From contig JAHYJN010000004.1 of NCBI GenBank assembly GCA_019428905.1, forward strand, positions 1 through 64,000: a stretch of 64,000 bases of DNA, written 5' to 3'. The notes beneath the pieces are model-generated. The model saw only the letters and a list, made by a program, of their open reading frames with translations. It was not told the DNA's origin and did not search any database. Numbering within the stretch: position 1 is the first letter of the stretch; each line of letters opens with the position of its first letter. This DNA is from Candidatus Brevefilum sp. GTDB taxonomy: Bacteria > Chloroflexota > Anaerolineae > Anaerolineales > Anaerolineaceae. This document shows positions 18,601 through 25,682 of this stretch, in pieces. The position numbers were made by a program, and so were the translations under genes.

Positions 18601-19538
18601 ACAGTCCAGACGGAAAACGTCTCGCCTCTGCCAGCGTAGATCGAACCGTCAAAGTTTGGGATGTTTCGTCAGGCGCACTGCTGCTAGCCCTTTCTGGGGG
18701 AGATGAAATGTCTGATGGACTCATCAGTGTTGCCTATAGCCCGGATGGAAAACTGCTCGCGGCTGGAAATATGGCAGGAAGGATAACCATTTGGAACAGC
18801 CTGAGTGGGGAAATCGTGACCAGCCTCAGTGGTCACACAACGATGGTAGTTGACCTTGCCTTCAGCCCGGATGGAAAACGGCTTGCCAGTGCCGCTTGGG
18901 ATGGAACTGCGATGGTGTGGGATTTAAAAAATCAAGATACGCTAACGATCAAGGTTCATCCTCCTGCAGTTACTATTACCAGCATCGTCTTTAGCCCCGA
19001 TGGAAAAATGATTTTTACCGGAGCGGATGAAAAATTTGTGCGCCAATGGGATTCGGTTACCGGTCAGGAAATACGCTCTTATGCCAGTGATGGCATCGAG
19101 ATATATGGCGTTGCAATCAGCCCCGATGGCAACCTGCTGGCGGGGAGTGACCAGGATGGGACGATCCATGTATGGGATGTGAAGACTGGTGAAATTCTAC
19201 ATGTATTAACGGGTCACGCGGGATTAGGCTTACGGGTCACCTTTAGCAATGACAGCACTCGCCTGGCTTCTGTCAGCTTCGATCGGCTCGCCAAGGTGTG
19301 GGATGTTACAACAGGAGAAGAACTCGCCAGTTTTTATGGCAATGCCAGCAATGTTTTTAGTGCCTCGTTCAGCCCGGATGGAAGTCAACTGGCAACTTCG
19401 GGAGCAGACGGGTCAATCCGACTCTATCTATTGGAAATAGAAGATCTTATCGCCCTCGCCAAATCACGCCTGACGCGCACATTGACAGAGCCTGAATGCC
19501 AGAAGTATTTGCACAAAGAATCTTGTCCAAATGAATAA
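15678..19538 (+). CDS. XRE-STAND NTPase-TM-WD40 giant signalling protein
   Basis: A 1286-residue multidomain protein. An XRE-type helix-turn-helix lies at ~15-70 (LTQRELSIAVGYSDAQISRLE). A STAND-type NTPase follows, with Walker A GASGSGKSS at ~143-151 and Walker B LLVIDQFEELF at ~225-235, then a helical arm region to ~530. A charged coiled coil (~540-575) leads into one transmembrane helix (~581-602). Fourteen WD40 repeats follow (~670-1265), most marked by SPDG, which fits two seven-bladed propellers. STAND proteins are ligand-triggered switches that oligomerise on ATP. No toxic effector domain is seen; the HTH may be the output. If the helix spans the membrane, the propellers lie outside. 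Confidence 0.82.
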   Translation: MLTANQNVVLERFTTFGDLLKFLRRRAGLTQRELSIAVGYSDAQISRLENNDRLPDVATISARFLPVLMLEDQPEMADRLLELAANVSREDAPAFGLPPYKGLFYFDESDSEIFFGQEKLTASLVHRLLSGLECGHRFLSVIGASGSGKSSLVRAGLIPALRWRKESSSWIVHVVTPTAHPLEALAEALTEHGKTQAVIKAFADSEEGLHKILERQAKNAGAEHTLLVIDQFEELFSLCLNEAEQHTFIENVLTAALQPGGKAIVVIAMRADFYAHCAQFDLLRQAVSSHQEYIRSMSMDDLRRAIEEPAKNGHWEIEPGLVEVLLHDVGADVGREPEPGALPLLSHALLETWQRRRGRTMTLSGYFASGGVRGAIAETAESVFYDKLDQRQREIARQIFLRLTELGGDTSTADTRRRVGFDELVANQQDRDIVREVLVTLTDARLITTDHEVVEVAHEALIREWPTLRNWLEENREGLRLHRHLTITAQEWNASRRDPSMLYRGARLAKALEWGNEHANDLNTLERSFLDASKALVDKEAVERETQRKRELESAKKLAETEKARADEQSHSNQRLRQRTIFLTAAFLLAGILALVAWLSWQRTIQSNKLAASRELSAAAVNNLEIDPERSALLALQALETADTLEARNALHQSIPEMHLIKKIFVSTGGVPGVAYSPDGKMIATMSLRQEVKLWDANSGELLRTLIGVDDFAGCVIFSPDGSILAGAYTTHVVLWDVLSGEMITIFSGESQEGVAGYNVGVGQISFSPDGKYLATANMDGVSTIWDVRTSSKIMSLLAVETLPPKAIEYSPDGRLLANGGDAGIVWVWDAKQGIELFSLELGGIIHALSFSPDGNYLAAASEDGAIKVWDTVTGAVVSNPPRQSGMYDIDFLADGRYATAGQDGTTRVWDPLTGQQVLLLSGPNSTVINVDGSPDGKRIVTGAYDGNMRIWDATPGKELMTIPAHTGIVWEVTHSPDGKRLASASVDRTVKVWDVSSGALLLALSGGDEMSDGLISVAYSPDGKLLAAGNMAGRITIWNSLSGEIVTSLSGHTTMVVDLAFSPDGKRLASAAWDGTAMVWDLKNQDTLTIKVHPPAVTITSIVFSPDGKMIFTGADEKFVRQWDSVTGQEIRSYASDGIEIYGVAISPDGNLLAGSDQDGTIHVWDVKTGEILHVLTGHAGLGLRVTFSNDSTRLASVSFDRLAKVWDVTTGEELASFYGNASNVFSASFSPDGSQLATSGADGSIRLYLLEIEDLIALAKSRLTRTLTEPECQKYLHKESCPNE

Positions 19539-19935
19539 AAACTGGACAACACATCGTATTTTTCGAGCGTAGGTCTTGTTTTTGGTTAAGGAATTTGTAG
19601 ACCACGATTCACACGAAGACCCGCTCAAGTGAGTCAGTCCTACCTTATATTTCTTCATCCACTTTGCAGGGCATGACACCAGTCTTGTAGCGGGGATAGC
19701 TGTGTAGCTTTAAGCGCAATTTGCGCGCCAGGGGAAAAGGTTTCGGGTTTAGGGATGTGATCCACAGCAGTCGGGGTGTGACTTAAGAATGCAGCGCAGG
19801 AACGCGTGACCAAATTACTCGGCCCCCAGGTTCAAAAATGCGAATTTTTCGGTTTTTATGGTACGGAATGTGAGGTTATAATCAAGTTAATCGTGAAAAA
19901 TTTGATCTAAAAATAGCGAAATCGGAAATTTAACT
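19539..19935. other. Non-coding gap before prs
   Basis: These 397 bp carry no supported gene on either strand; a minus-strand frame of 71 codons (19464-19679) overlaps the STAND gene and looks random. A TATAAT at 19877-19882, 53 bp before the prs start, is a candidate -10 box. Nothing else was recognised. Confidence 0.4.
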
Positions 19936-20886
19936 ATGGCTGAACACCCCCTTCGAATCTTTTCTGGAAATGCGCACCCGGCACTGGCTCAGGAAATTGC
20001 CGAAATTTTACATGTCCCCATGGGAAAATCCACCACGACCATCTTCCCGGATAGCGAAACACACGTCACAATCGATGAGGTCGTTCGCGAACAGGACATC
20101 TTTATCGTTCAACCTTGCAGTGCACCGGTCAACCAGCATCTGATGGAATTATTGTTATACGTGGATGCCTTCAGGCGGGCCAGTGCCCACTCCGTCAGTG
20201 TCCTGATCCCCTACTTCCCCTACGCACGACAGGACCGCATGGCAAAAGGACGTGAGGCCATCAGCGCCCGGGTTGTCGCCAACCTGCTGGAGAACACAGG
20301 GGCAGACCGGGTCATTTACGTTGATATTCATAACCCTGCCATTCAAGGCTTTTTCAATATCCCAGTTGACCCGTTGACAGCCATTCCCGTGCTGGCATCC
20401 TACTTTAAACATGCACGGTTTAATAACTCCGTGATCGTCAGTCCAGACGTTGGCCGCGCTGGGGTGGCCGGAAAATATGCCGAGCTGACCAACCTGCCCC
20501 TGGTCGTGATGCACAAACGGCGCACCTCACCGACGGAAACGCACACCACCCATGTTGTGGGTGACATCAACGGCAAACGCCCGATCGTGATCGATGACCT
20601 GATGGCAAGCGGTAGTGTTCTCAAACAGATCGATGCCCTCTACGCAGCCGGCGCGATAGGTAAAGCATATTTCAGTGTCACCCATCCCGTACTGCTGCCC
20701 TCAGCCATCGAAATCCTCAACGCTGATGACCGCATAGAAAAGCTGGTCGTTACAAACACGATCAATATTCCCCCAGAAAAGCACAGTCCAAAACTTGAAA
20801 TCGTCTCGATTGCACCATTACTGGCACAGATCATCGAGCGGATTTATCAAGGCATCAGCATCTCGGACCTGCTGGTGCTGCCTTAA
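19936..20886 (+). CDS. prs: Ribose-phosphate pyrophosphokinase
   Basis: Makes PRPP from ribose-5-phosphate and ATP for nucleotide, His, Trp and NAD synthesis. It has 316 residues, standard for class I enzymes. Visible are the ATP-binding flexible region [20 protein letters not shown] at ~95-115, the metal site [11 protein letters not shown] at ~132-142, and the PRPP loop [15 protein letters not shown] at ~215-230. The usual loop sequence is VDDMIDTGGT; here it reads [10 protein letters not shown], and the metal-site motif has N-P where H-x-x-Q is typical. This is a somewhat divergent family member. It is probably transcribed with degV, 47 bp downstream. Confidence 0.9.
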   Translation: MAEHPLRIFSGNAHPALAQEIAEILHVPMGKSTTTIFPDSETHVTIDEVVREQDIFIVQPCSAPVNQHLMELLLYVDAFRRASAHSVSVLIPYFPYARQDRMAKGREAISARVVANLLENTGADRVIYVDIHNPAIQGFFNIPVDPLTAIPVLASYFKHARFNNSVIVSPDVGRAGVAGKYAELTNLPLVVMHKRRTSPTETHTTHVVGDINGKRPIVIDDLMASGSVLKQIDALYAAGAIGKAYFSVTHPVLLPSAIEILNADDRIEKLVVTNTINIPPEKHSPKLEIVSIAPLLAQIIERIYQGISISDLLVLP

Positions 20887-20933
20887 TATCGTTTATAATC
20901 GACACATTCATTCTTTTTTTAGGAGGTTTCATT

Positions 20934-21776
20934 GTGATTAAAATCATAGCCGACACCACATGTGGCCTGCCGTTAACTGAACTGGCACAGATGGGCGTCG
21001 ATGTCATCCCGCAAATCATCATCTTTGATGGAAAGCCTTACCGGGATGATACAGAGATAGACACGCCCACCTTTCTGGCAAAACTTAAAGAAGCCAAAGA
21101 GCTGCCCAAAACCTCAGCGCCACCCCCAGCGATGTATGAGCCGCTGTTTCGGAAATACGCTGAACAAGGATATTCGATCGTGATCCCAACACCGTCCGCA
21201 GAATTAAGCGGCACCTACCGTTCTGCCGAAGTGGCTGCTGAGGCTGTACCCGAAGCAGATGTGCATATTCTAGATACCCGTACGGTTGCTGGGGGATTAG
21301 GTGCATTGGTGAAAAAAGCCAAAGCTTGGGCGGATGAAGGCAAAAACCCTGAAAGCATCGTGCAAGACCTGGCGGATCTTTCCAAAAGAGAAGTGGTTTA
21401 TTTTTTGGTTGATACCCTGGAATATCTCTATAAAGGCGGCCGTATTGGGAATGCTGCTTACCTGATTGGTAGTGTATTGCAGATGAAACCAATTCTGGGC
21501 ATCGACGACGGGAAAGTGACTGCTGTGGAGAAACAACGTACCTCGATTAAAGCCTTTAACCGCATTAAAGAACTGGTCTTCAAAGAATGTCCGCATGGTG
21601 AGCAATCTTTGATCACAGTCAGCCACTGCGGCGGTCAGGAACGGGCAGAGCAATTGGCTGCCGAATTATCTCAGGGCCTGGAGGTTGATCGTATCCCGGT
21701 CTATGAAGTGCCCCCAGCGATTGTTGTCCATGGCGGACCAGGCATCATCGAAGTCAGCTTTTTTAAGCCAGCGTAG
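20934..21776 (+). CDS. DegV-family fatty-acid-binding protein
   Basis: A 280-residue DegV protein. The family binds a single fatty acid and, in some bacteria, serves as the FakB subunit that presents fatty acids to the kinase FakA. Seen: the N-terminal IIADTTCGLP strand, TSAPPPAMY near residue 60, PSAELSGTYRSAE near 85, and the LYKGGRIGNAAYLIGSVLQMKPIL segment near 165-188. No FakA-like gene is nearby. The start is GTG at 20934, fixed by a perfect AGGAGG at 20921-20926. Confidence 0.9.
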   Translation: MIKIIADTTCGLPLTELAQMGVDVIPQIIIFDGKPYRDDTEIDTPTFLAKLKEAKELPKTSAPPPAMYEPLFRKYAEQGYSIVIPTPSAELSGTYRSAEVAAEAVPEADVHILDTRTVAGGLGALVKKAKAWADEGKNPESIVQDLADLSKREVVYFLVDTLEYLYKGGRIGNAAYLIGSVLQMKPILGIDDGKVTAVEKQRTSIKAFNRIKELVFKECPHGEQSLITVSHCGGQERAEQLAAELSQGLEVDRIPVYEVPPAIVVHGGPGIIEVSFFKPA

Positions 21777-21797
21777 AAGTTATTAAAATTGATATCA

Positions 21798-21823
21798 GAG
21801 GGCTGTGATTTTTCACAGCCCTC
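21798..21823. terminator. Perfect 11-bp hairpin between convergent genes
   Basis: GAGGGCTGTGA at 21798-21808 pairs exactly with TCACAGCCCTC at 21813-21823 around a TTTT loop. It sits between the degV stop and the stop of the convergent alcohol dehydrogenase, so it probably terminates both transcripts. There is no long T run on either side. Confidence 0.65.
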
Positions 21824-21829
21824 ATTAGG

Positions 21830-22984
21830 TTAATAAGCCTCTGCTAAAATCGCTTCCAGGATCGTTTCATCCAGCCGGAGCGGATTTTTTTGCATGCTGG
21901 AAGACACCTTAGATTTCTCAATGATCTGCGGGAAGTCGGTTCTTTCAATGCCAAGTGCACGCAGGCCAGGGATTTCCAAATTGGTTGCCAGTTCAGCAAT
22001 CCACGCCACCCCATCCTCGATACTGGCATTCAGATCACCCGTCACCCACCTGGCAATATCCTGATAGCGTGAACCCAGATCCGAGTTAACCTCAAGGGTT
22101 GCAGATACCTTGACGTTATACTTCATCACAGATGGTAGCAGGCTGGCGCAGATCACACCATGAGGTGCTGAAAACATGCCCCCAATCGGTCCAGCAAACC
22201 CATGGACAGCCCCGAGTCCGCCATTTGCCAGCGCCAACCCACCGAACAAACTGGTCAAAGACATATCTTCCCTCGCATCCTGATCCTGGCCATTTTTATA
22301 AGCCCGCAAGAGCGACCTTGCACCACGAATGATGCCTTCCCGGCAGACCATGTCTGTCATTGGGTTAGCTCGGTTTGAGACATACCCTTCAATCACCTGT
22401 GTCAACGCATCCATCCCTGTGCTGGCGGTGACGGAGGGCGGCATGCTGTACGTCAATTCAGGGTCAACAATCGCCACCGTGGGGATCATTTTTAGGCTGC
22501 GCATGCTAACTTTCACATGGTGCTCTGGCACAGTGATCACAGCATTGCGGGTGACTTCTGTCCCAGTTCCGGCGGTTGTCGGCAGGGCAATCATCGGGGC
22601 AGCCGGGTTGGGTATTTCCTTCCCTGCACCGACAACCTCTAAGTAATCCATCAGCTCACCCGGGTTGGTATGCATCGCGGCGATGGCTTTGCCTGCATCC
22701 AACACCGAACCGCCGCCAAAACCAATCACAAATTCGCATCCTTTCGTTTTTGCCAGGTTGAACCCGGCAATAATCATCGGTACGTCCGGTTCCCTATCAA
22801 CTTGGAATATGGTTCCCGTCACCCCCACTGACTGTAAAATCCGCCTCAATCCATCCAGTGGAACTGACCCGCTCCCTGTCACAATCAAAGCCCGCTGACC
22901 GAACTGCGGTGCAATTGCACCGACTTTTTTAAGCTCACCTCTACCAAAAATGATCTGATGCGCTGTTGCAAACTCGAAGCTCAT
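21830..22984 (-). CDS. Iron-type alcohol dehydrogenase
   Basis: A 384-residue group III (iron-dependent) alcohol dehydrogenase. The NAD(P)-binding GFGGGSVLDAGKA lies near residues 90-102, and the substrate/phosphate strand PTTAGTGTEVTRNAV near 135-150. The metal-site region follows (GMDALTQVIEGY, then AVHGFAGPIGGMFSAPHG, with the conserved His residues) near 195-275. It reduces an aldehyde or ketone or oxidises an alcohol; the substrate is unknown. The ATG at 22984 lies 2 bp after the stop of the monooxygenase-fold gene, so the two form an operon. Confidence 0.9.
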   Translation of the reverse strand: MSFEFATAHQIIFGRGELKKVGAIAPQFGQRALIVTGSGSVPLDGLRRILQSVGVTGTIFQVDREPDVPMIIAGFNLAKTKGCEFVIGFGGGSVLDAGKAIAAMHTNPGELMDYLEVVGAGKEIPNPAAPMIALPTTAGTGTEVTRNAVITVPEHHVKVSMRSLKMIPTVAIVDPELTYSMPPSVTASTGMDALTQVIEGYVSNRANPMTDMVCREGIIRGARSLLRAYKNGQDQDAREDMSLTSLFGGLALANGGLGAVHGFAGPIGGMFSAPHGVICASLLPSVMKYNVKVSATLEVNSDLGSRYQDIARWVTGDLNASIEDGVAWIAELATNLEIPGLRALGIERTDFPQIIEKSKVSSSMQKNPLRLDETILEAILAEAY

Positions 22985-22986
22985 GG

Positions 22987-23295
22987 TTAATCCCAACCCT
23001 TTTCACCCGGGAAGACATTGGCATAGACTTTCTTTGTTCTGGGAAAAGCACACATTACCTCCACCGCATCACGCCATTGCTGATAATGTCCTGTCTCTTT
23101 ATGCCTGGCAGGGTCATCTTTTGTGCGGTAAACTTCAACCAGTACAAAACGATCAGGACTGCCTTCTTCTTGCAGCACATCAAACCGGGCGATGCCAGGT
23201 TCTTGACAGCTTGCCATGGCATTTTTCATAGTTGCGGCCACAAATGGCTCGATAAATTCCGGTTTTACTTGCACAAATACATGAACGATGTACAT
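22987..23295 (-). CDS. Antibiotic-biosynthesis-monooxygenase-fold protein (YgiN/LsrG type)
   Basis: A 102-residue dimeric alpha/beta-barrel protein. The family pattern is clear: [16 protein letters not shown], then [33 protein letters not shown], then a strand near the C-terminus. Members act as cofactor-free quinol monooxygenases or as isomerases such as LsrG. It heads a two-gene operon with the iron alcohol dehydrogenase, which suggests a shared small-carbonyl substrate; that is inference. AAAGGAG precedes the ATG. Confidence 0.82.
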   Translation of the reverse strand: MYIVHVFVQVKPEFIEPFVAATMKNAMASCQEPGIARFDVLQEEGSPDRFVLVEVYRTKDDPARHKETGHYQQWRDAVEVMCAFPRTKKVYANVFPGEKGWD

Positions 23296-23387
23296 CGACT
23301 GCTCCTTTTCTGATTGCCATCTCTGAACATAATTAATTTAGGCACAGTATACTATGGTTTATTTTGAACAAGGAAAAATCAACGATA

Positions 23388-24092
23388 ATGAGTGAACACA
23401 GCACTGAAAATCCCATAATTCTATACGAAGACGATCATTTAATGATTATCGATAAGCCCAGCGGCCTCTTGTCCGTTGCCGATGGTTACGATCCAACCCT
23501 GCCCCATATCAGGTCAGTTATCGAGCCACGGGTCGGACGGGTGTGGATGGTCCACCGCCTGGATAAAGAGACCAGCGGTGTGATGCTTATTGCACGCAAT
23601 GAAGATGTGCATCGCAAATTAAATGAGGATTTCCGCCTGAAAAAAATTGAGAAAATTTACCACGGCCTGGTTGCGCCCGTTCCTACCTGGCGAGAGAAGG
23701 ACATTCAACTCTCGCTCCAGGCAGATGCTGACCGAAAACATCGCACCCGGGTGACCGAGCATGGCGGAAAACCAGCGCATTCGGTTTGTCGTGTGATCAA
23801 GTGGTATGCATGCGGAGTTCTAATGGAAATCAAGATTCATTCTGGCATCAGCCACCAAATCCGTGCCCACCTGCGCGCCTTTGATTTAGCCCTGCTCGGT
23901 GACGGGCTGTATAACGCCGGCTTGCCGCCCCAACCCTTTACCGCGCCCAGGACGATGCTCCACGCCCGCATCTTGGGTTTCAACCACCCCGAGACGAATG
24001 AATGGCTGTCTTTTTCAGCCTCTTATCCTGAGGATTTTCGAACAGCGTACACCCAGCTCAGGATGTCCACAGCTCAGGATACAATGATTTGA
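23388..24092 (+). CDS. RluA-family pseudouridine synthase
   Basis: A 234-residue RNA pseudouridine synthase of the RluA group. It isomerises uridine in rRNA or tRNA. The catalytic motif HRLDKETSGVMLIARN, with the Asp nucleophile, lies near residue 55-70, and the KIHSGISHQIRAHLRAF segment near 150-165. There is no S4 domain, so it resembles the short RluA/TruC type. The target cannot be named. The ATG at 23388 is preferred to the TTG at 23364. Its last 35 bp overlap the convergent radC gene. Confidence 0.88.
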   Translation: MSEHSTENPIILYEDDHLMIIDKPSGLLSVADGYDPTLPHIRSVIEPRVGRVWMVHRLDKETSGVMLIARNEDVHRKLNEDFRLKKIEKIYHGLVAPVPTWREKDIQLSLQADADRKHRTRVTEHGGKPAHSVCRVIKWYACGVLMEIKIHSGISHQIRAHLRAFDLALLGDGLYNAGLPPQPFTAPRTMLHARILGFNHPETNEWLSFSASYPEDFRTAYTQLRMSTAQDTMI

Positions 24093-24765
24093 TCGAAGCC
24101 ACGCCCCTGCTACCGACAACAACGTGATCCACAATGGGCAATTCCAACATCTTTCCTGCGTCAATTAACATCCGGGTAAGTTGAATGTCCTCTGGGCTGG
24201 GAGAAGGATCCCCGCTGGGATGGTTGTGAACAATAATCAAGGATGCCGCGTTGTGGCGAATCCCGGATTTATAGATTTCCGCCGGACGGACAGAAGAAGA
24301 ATTTAACGATCCACGGTAGAGTTGCTCCGTGCGAATATGATGGTTGCGCGTGTCGAGCAGCAGCACCCACAGCTCCTCCTGTTCGAGGCTAGCCATTTTA
24401 TATTGAACCTGGTCAGCCACATCCTGTGGGCAGGTGATCAGCACGCGGTCTTCGGGCTGTTTTTTGGCAATTCGTCCGCCTAACTCAATGGCTGCTTTAA
24501 TCTGGGCGGCTTTAGCTGGTCCCACCCCATCAACCTGGCACAATTCAGTGAATGTTGCCTTCAGTAAGCCTTCTAAACCCTCATACAGGTACAATAAGCG
24601 CTGCCCCATTTGAACGGCACTCGTCCCCTGCATGCCAACCCGTAATAGAATGGCTAGCAGCTCAGCATCGCTCAGAACGTGGGCGCCTTGTTTCTCCAAA
24701 CGCTCTCTGGGGCGTTGTGACTGCTCGATGTCTTTAATCCGGTATCCCTGTTGTATATCTGCCAA
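24058..24765 (-). CDS. radC: RadC/UPF0758 JAMM-domain protein
   Basis: A 235-residue RadC-family protein. The N-terminal part includes a helix-hairpin-helix region (LCQVDGVGPAKAAQIKAA, ~78-95). The C-terminal JAMM metalloprotease-like domain has IIVHNHPSGDPSPSPEDI near 175-190, so the metal-binding His/Asp set is intact. Despite the name, a role in DNA repair is doubtful and the function is unsettled. The start is TTG, supported by AAAGGAG 5 bp upstream. It is divergent from the STAS-HATPase gene. Confidence 0.9.
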   Translation of the reverse strand: MADIQQGYRIKDIEQSQRPRERLEKQGAHVLSDAELLAILLRVGMQGTSAVQMGQRLLYLYEGLEGLLKATFTELCQVDGVGPAKAAQIKAAIELGGRIAKKQPEDRVLITCPQDVADQVQYKMASLEQEELWVLLLDTRNHHIRTEQLYRGSLNSSSVRPAEIYKSGIRHNAASLIIVHNHPSGDPSPSPEDIQLTRMLIDAGKMLELPIVDHVVVGSRGVASIKSLYPELWTS

Positions 24766-24878
24766 GAGAGCTCCTTTCGAAGCAGGATATAATCACTATT
24801 TTACAAGTTGATCTATCCTACATTTTTTGGTGATGGTAAATAATAATTCGCCTAATTAGGTCTTGCTGCATTGCTCCA

Positions 24879-24887
24879 TGATATAAT
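24879..24887 (+). promoter_or_regulatory. Extended -10 promoter of the partner-switch operon
   Basis: TGATATAAT fits the extended -10 pattern TGnTATAAT and ends 31 bp before the ATG of the STAS-HATPase gene. No good -35 box is seen, as is usual for extended -10 promoters. Confidence 0.5.
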
Positions 24888-24918
24888 TGCTTTATTATCA
24901 AATTTGATTGGAACAACT

Positions 24919-25680
24919 ATGGAGCTTGTCCTCACCGAATATAAACACTGTGACCTGATCGAAATCACTGGTCGGATCGACAGTTATTCAGCACCTCAAA
25001 TTAAACAGATGCTGAATGCGTTAATCAACGATGATCATTATAATATCATCGTAGATTTGCGGAATGTGACTTTTTTATCCAGCTCAGGAATCTTGGCTTT
25101 TGTTGACGCACAACGGAAATTAAAACGAGGCGGGAAAGGTCTGGTTGCCTTCACGAATGTGCCTAAATTGGTATATTCCAGCTTTGAATTGGCGGGTTTT
25201 AACACAATTTTTGACTTTTTCAATGACAGACACACCGCAGTGGGTCAGTTTACAAAAACCACATCAATGAAATCCAAAACTTTCCCTGCCAATTACAAAA
25301 GCTTGGCTATCATCAGTGATTTTGTCGTTGACCTGGCAGAGGAAGCTGGGTTCTCCCCCAGTGATGTGTATGCCATACAAACAGCGGTTGATGAAGCATG
25401 TTCGAATATCATCGATCATGCCTATGGGGGTGAAGATCTTGGCAACATCAAAATCAAAGTTAAAGAGTCTGAAGACAAAATCCAAATCATCCTCATCGAT
25501 CAGGGTGAACCATTTGTACCGGAAAATATCCCGGAACCAGATATCACCTCACCGCTTGAAATCAGGAAAGAGCGCGGTCTGGGCATCTTCTTTATGAGAA
25601 ATTTGATGGACAAAGTCACGTTTGAATTTTCGCAAACAAAAGGAAATACCCTGACCCTGGTCAAGTACAAAGGGGGTTAG
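24919..25680 (+). CDS. STAS anti-sigma-antagonist fused to HATPase anti-sigma factor
   Basis: A 253-residue fusion. Residues 1-110 form a STAS domain like SpoIIAA/RsbV, with the phosphorylatable-serine region FLSSSGILAF near 55. Residues ~120-250 form an RsbW/SpoIIAB-type GHKL kinase: N box AVDEACSNIIDHAYG, G1 DQGEPF, G2 ERGLGIFFMRNLMD. These are normally two proteins that bind each other; here they are one chain. The start is the ATG at 24919, not the TTG at 24871. The next gene, 2 bp away, is a PP2C phosphatase that could dephosphorylate the STAS serine. Confidence 0.85.
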   Translation: MELVLTEYKHCDLIEITGRIDSYSAPQIKQMLNALINDDHYNIIVDLRNVTFLSSSGILAFVDAQRKLKRGGKGLVAFTNVPKLVYSSFELAGFNTIFDFFNDRHTAVGQFTKTTSMKSKTFPANYKSLAIISDFVVDLAEEAGFSPSDVYAIQTAVDEACSNIIDHAYGGEDLGNIKIKVKESEDKIQIILIDQGEPFVPENIPEPDITSPLEIRKERGLGIFFMRNLMDKVTFEFSQTKGNTLTLVKYKGG

Positions 25681-25682
25681 TC

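Noticed and set aside
15678-19538. STAND protein as an antiphage defence gene
   Set aside because: No nuclease, protease or toxin effector is visible and no other defence gene is nearby; regulatory use is a simpler reading, though not proven.
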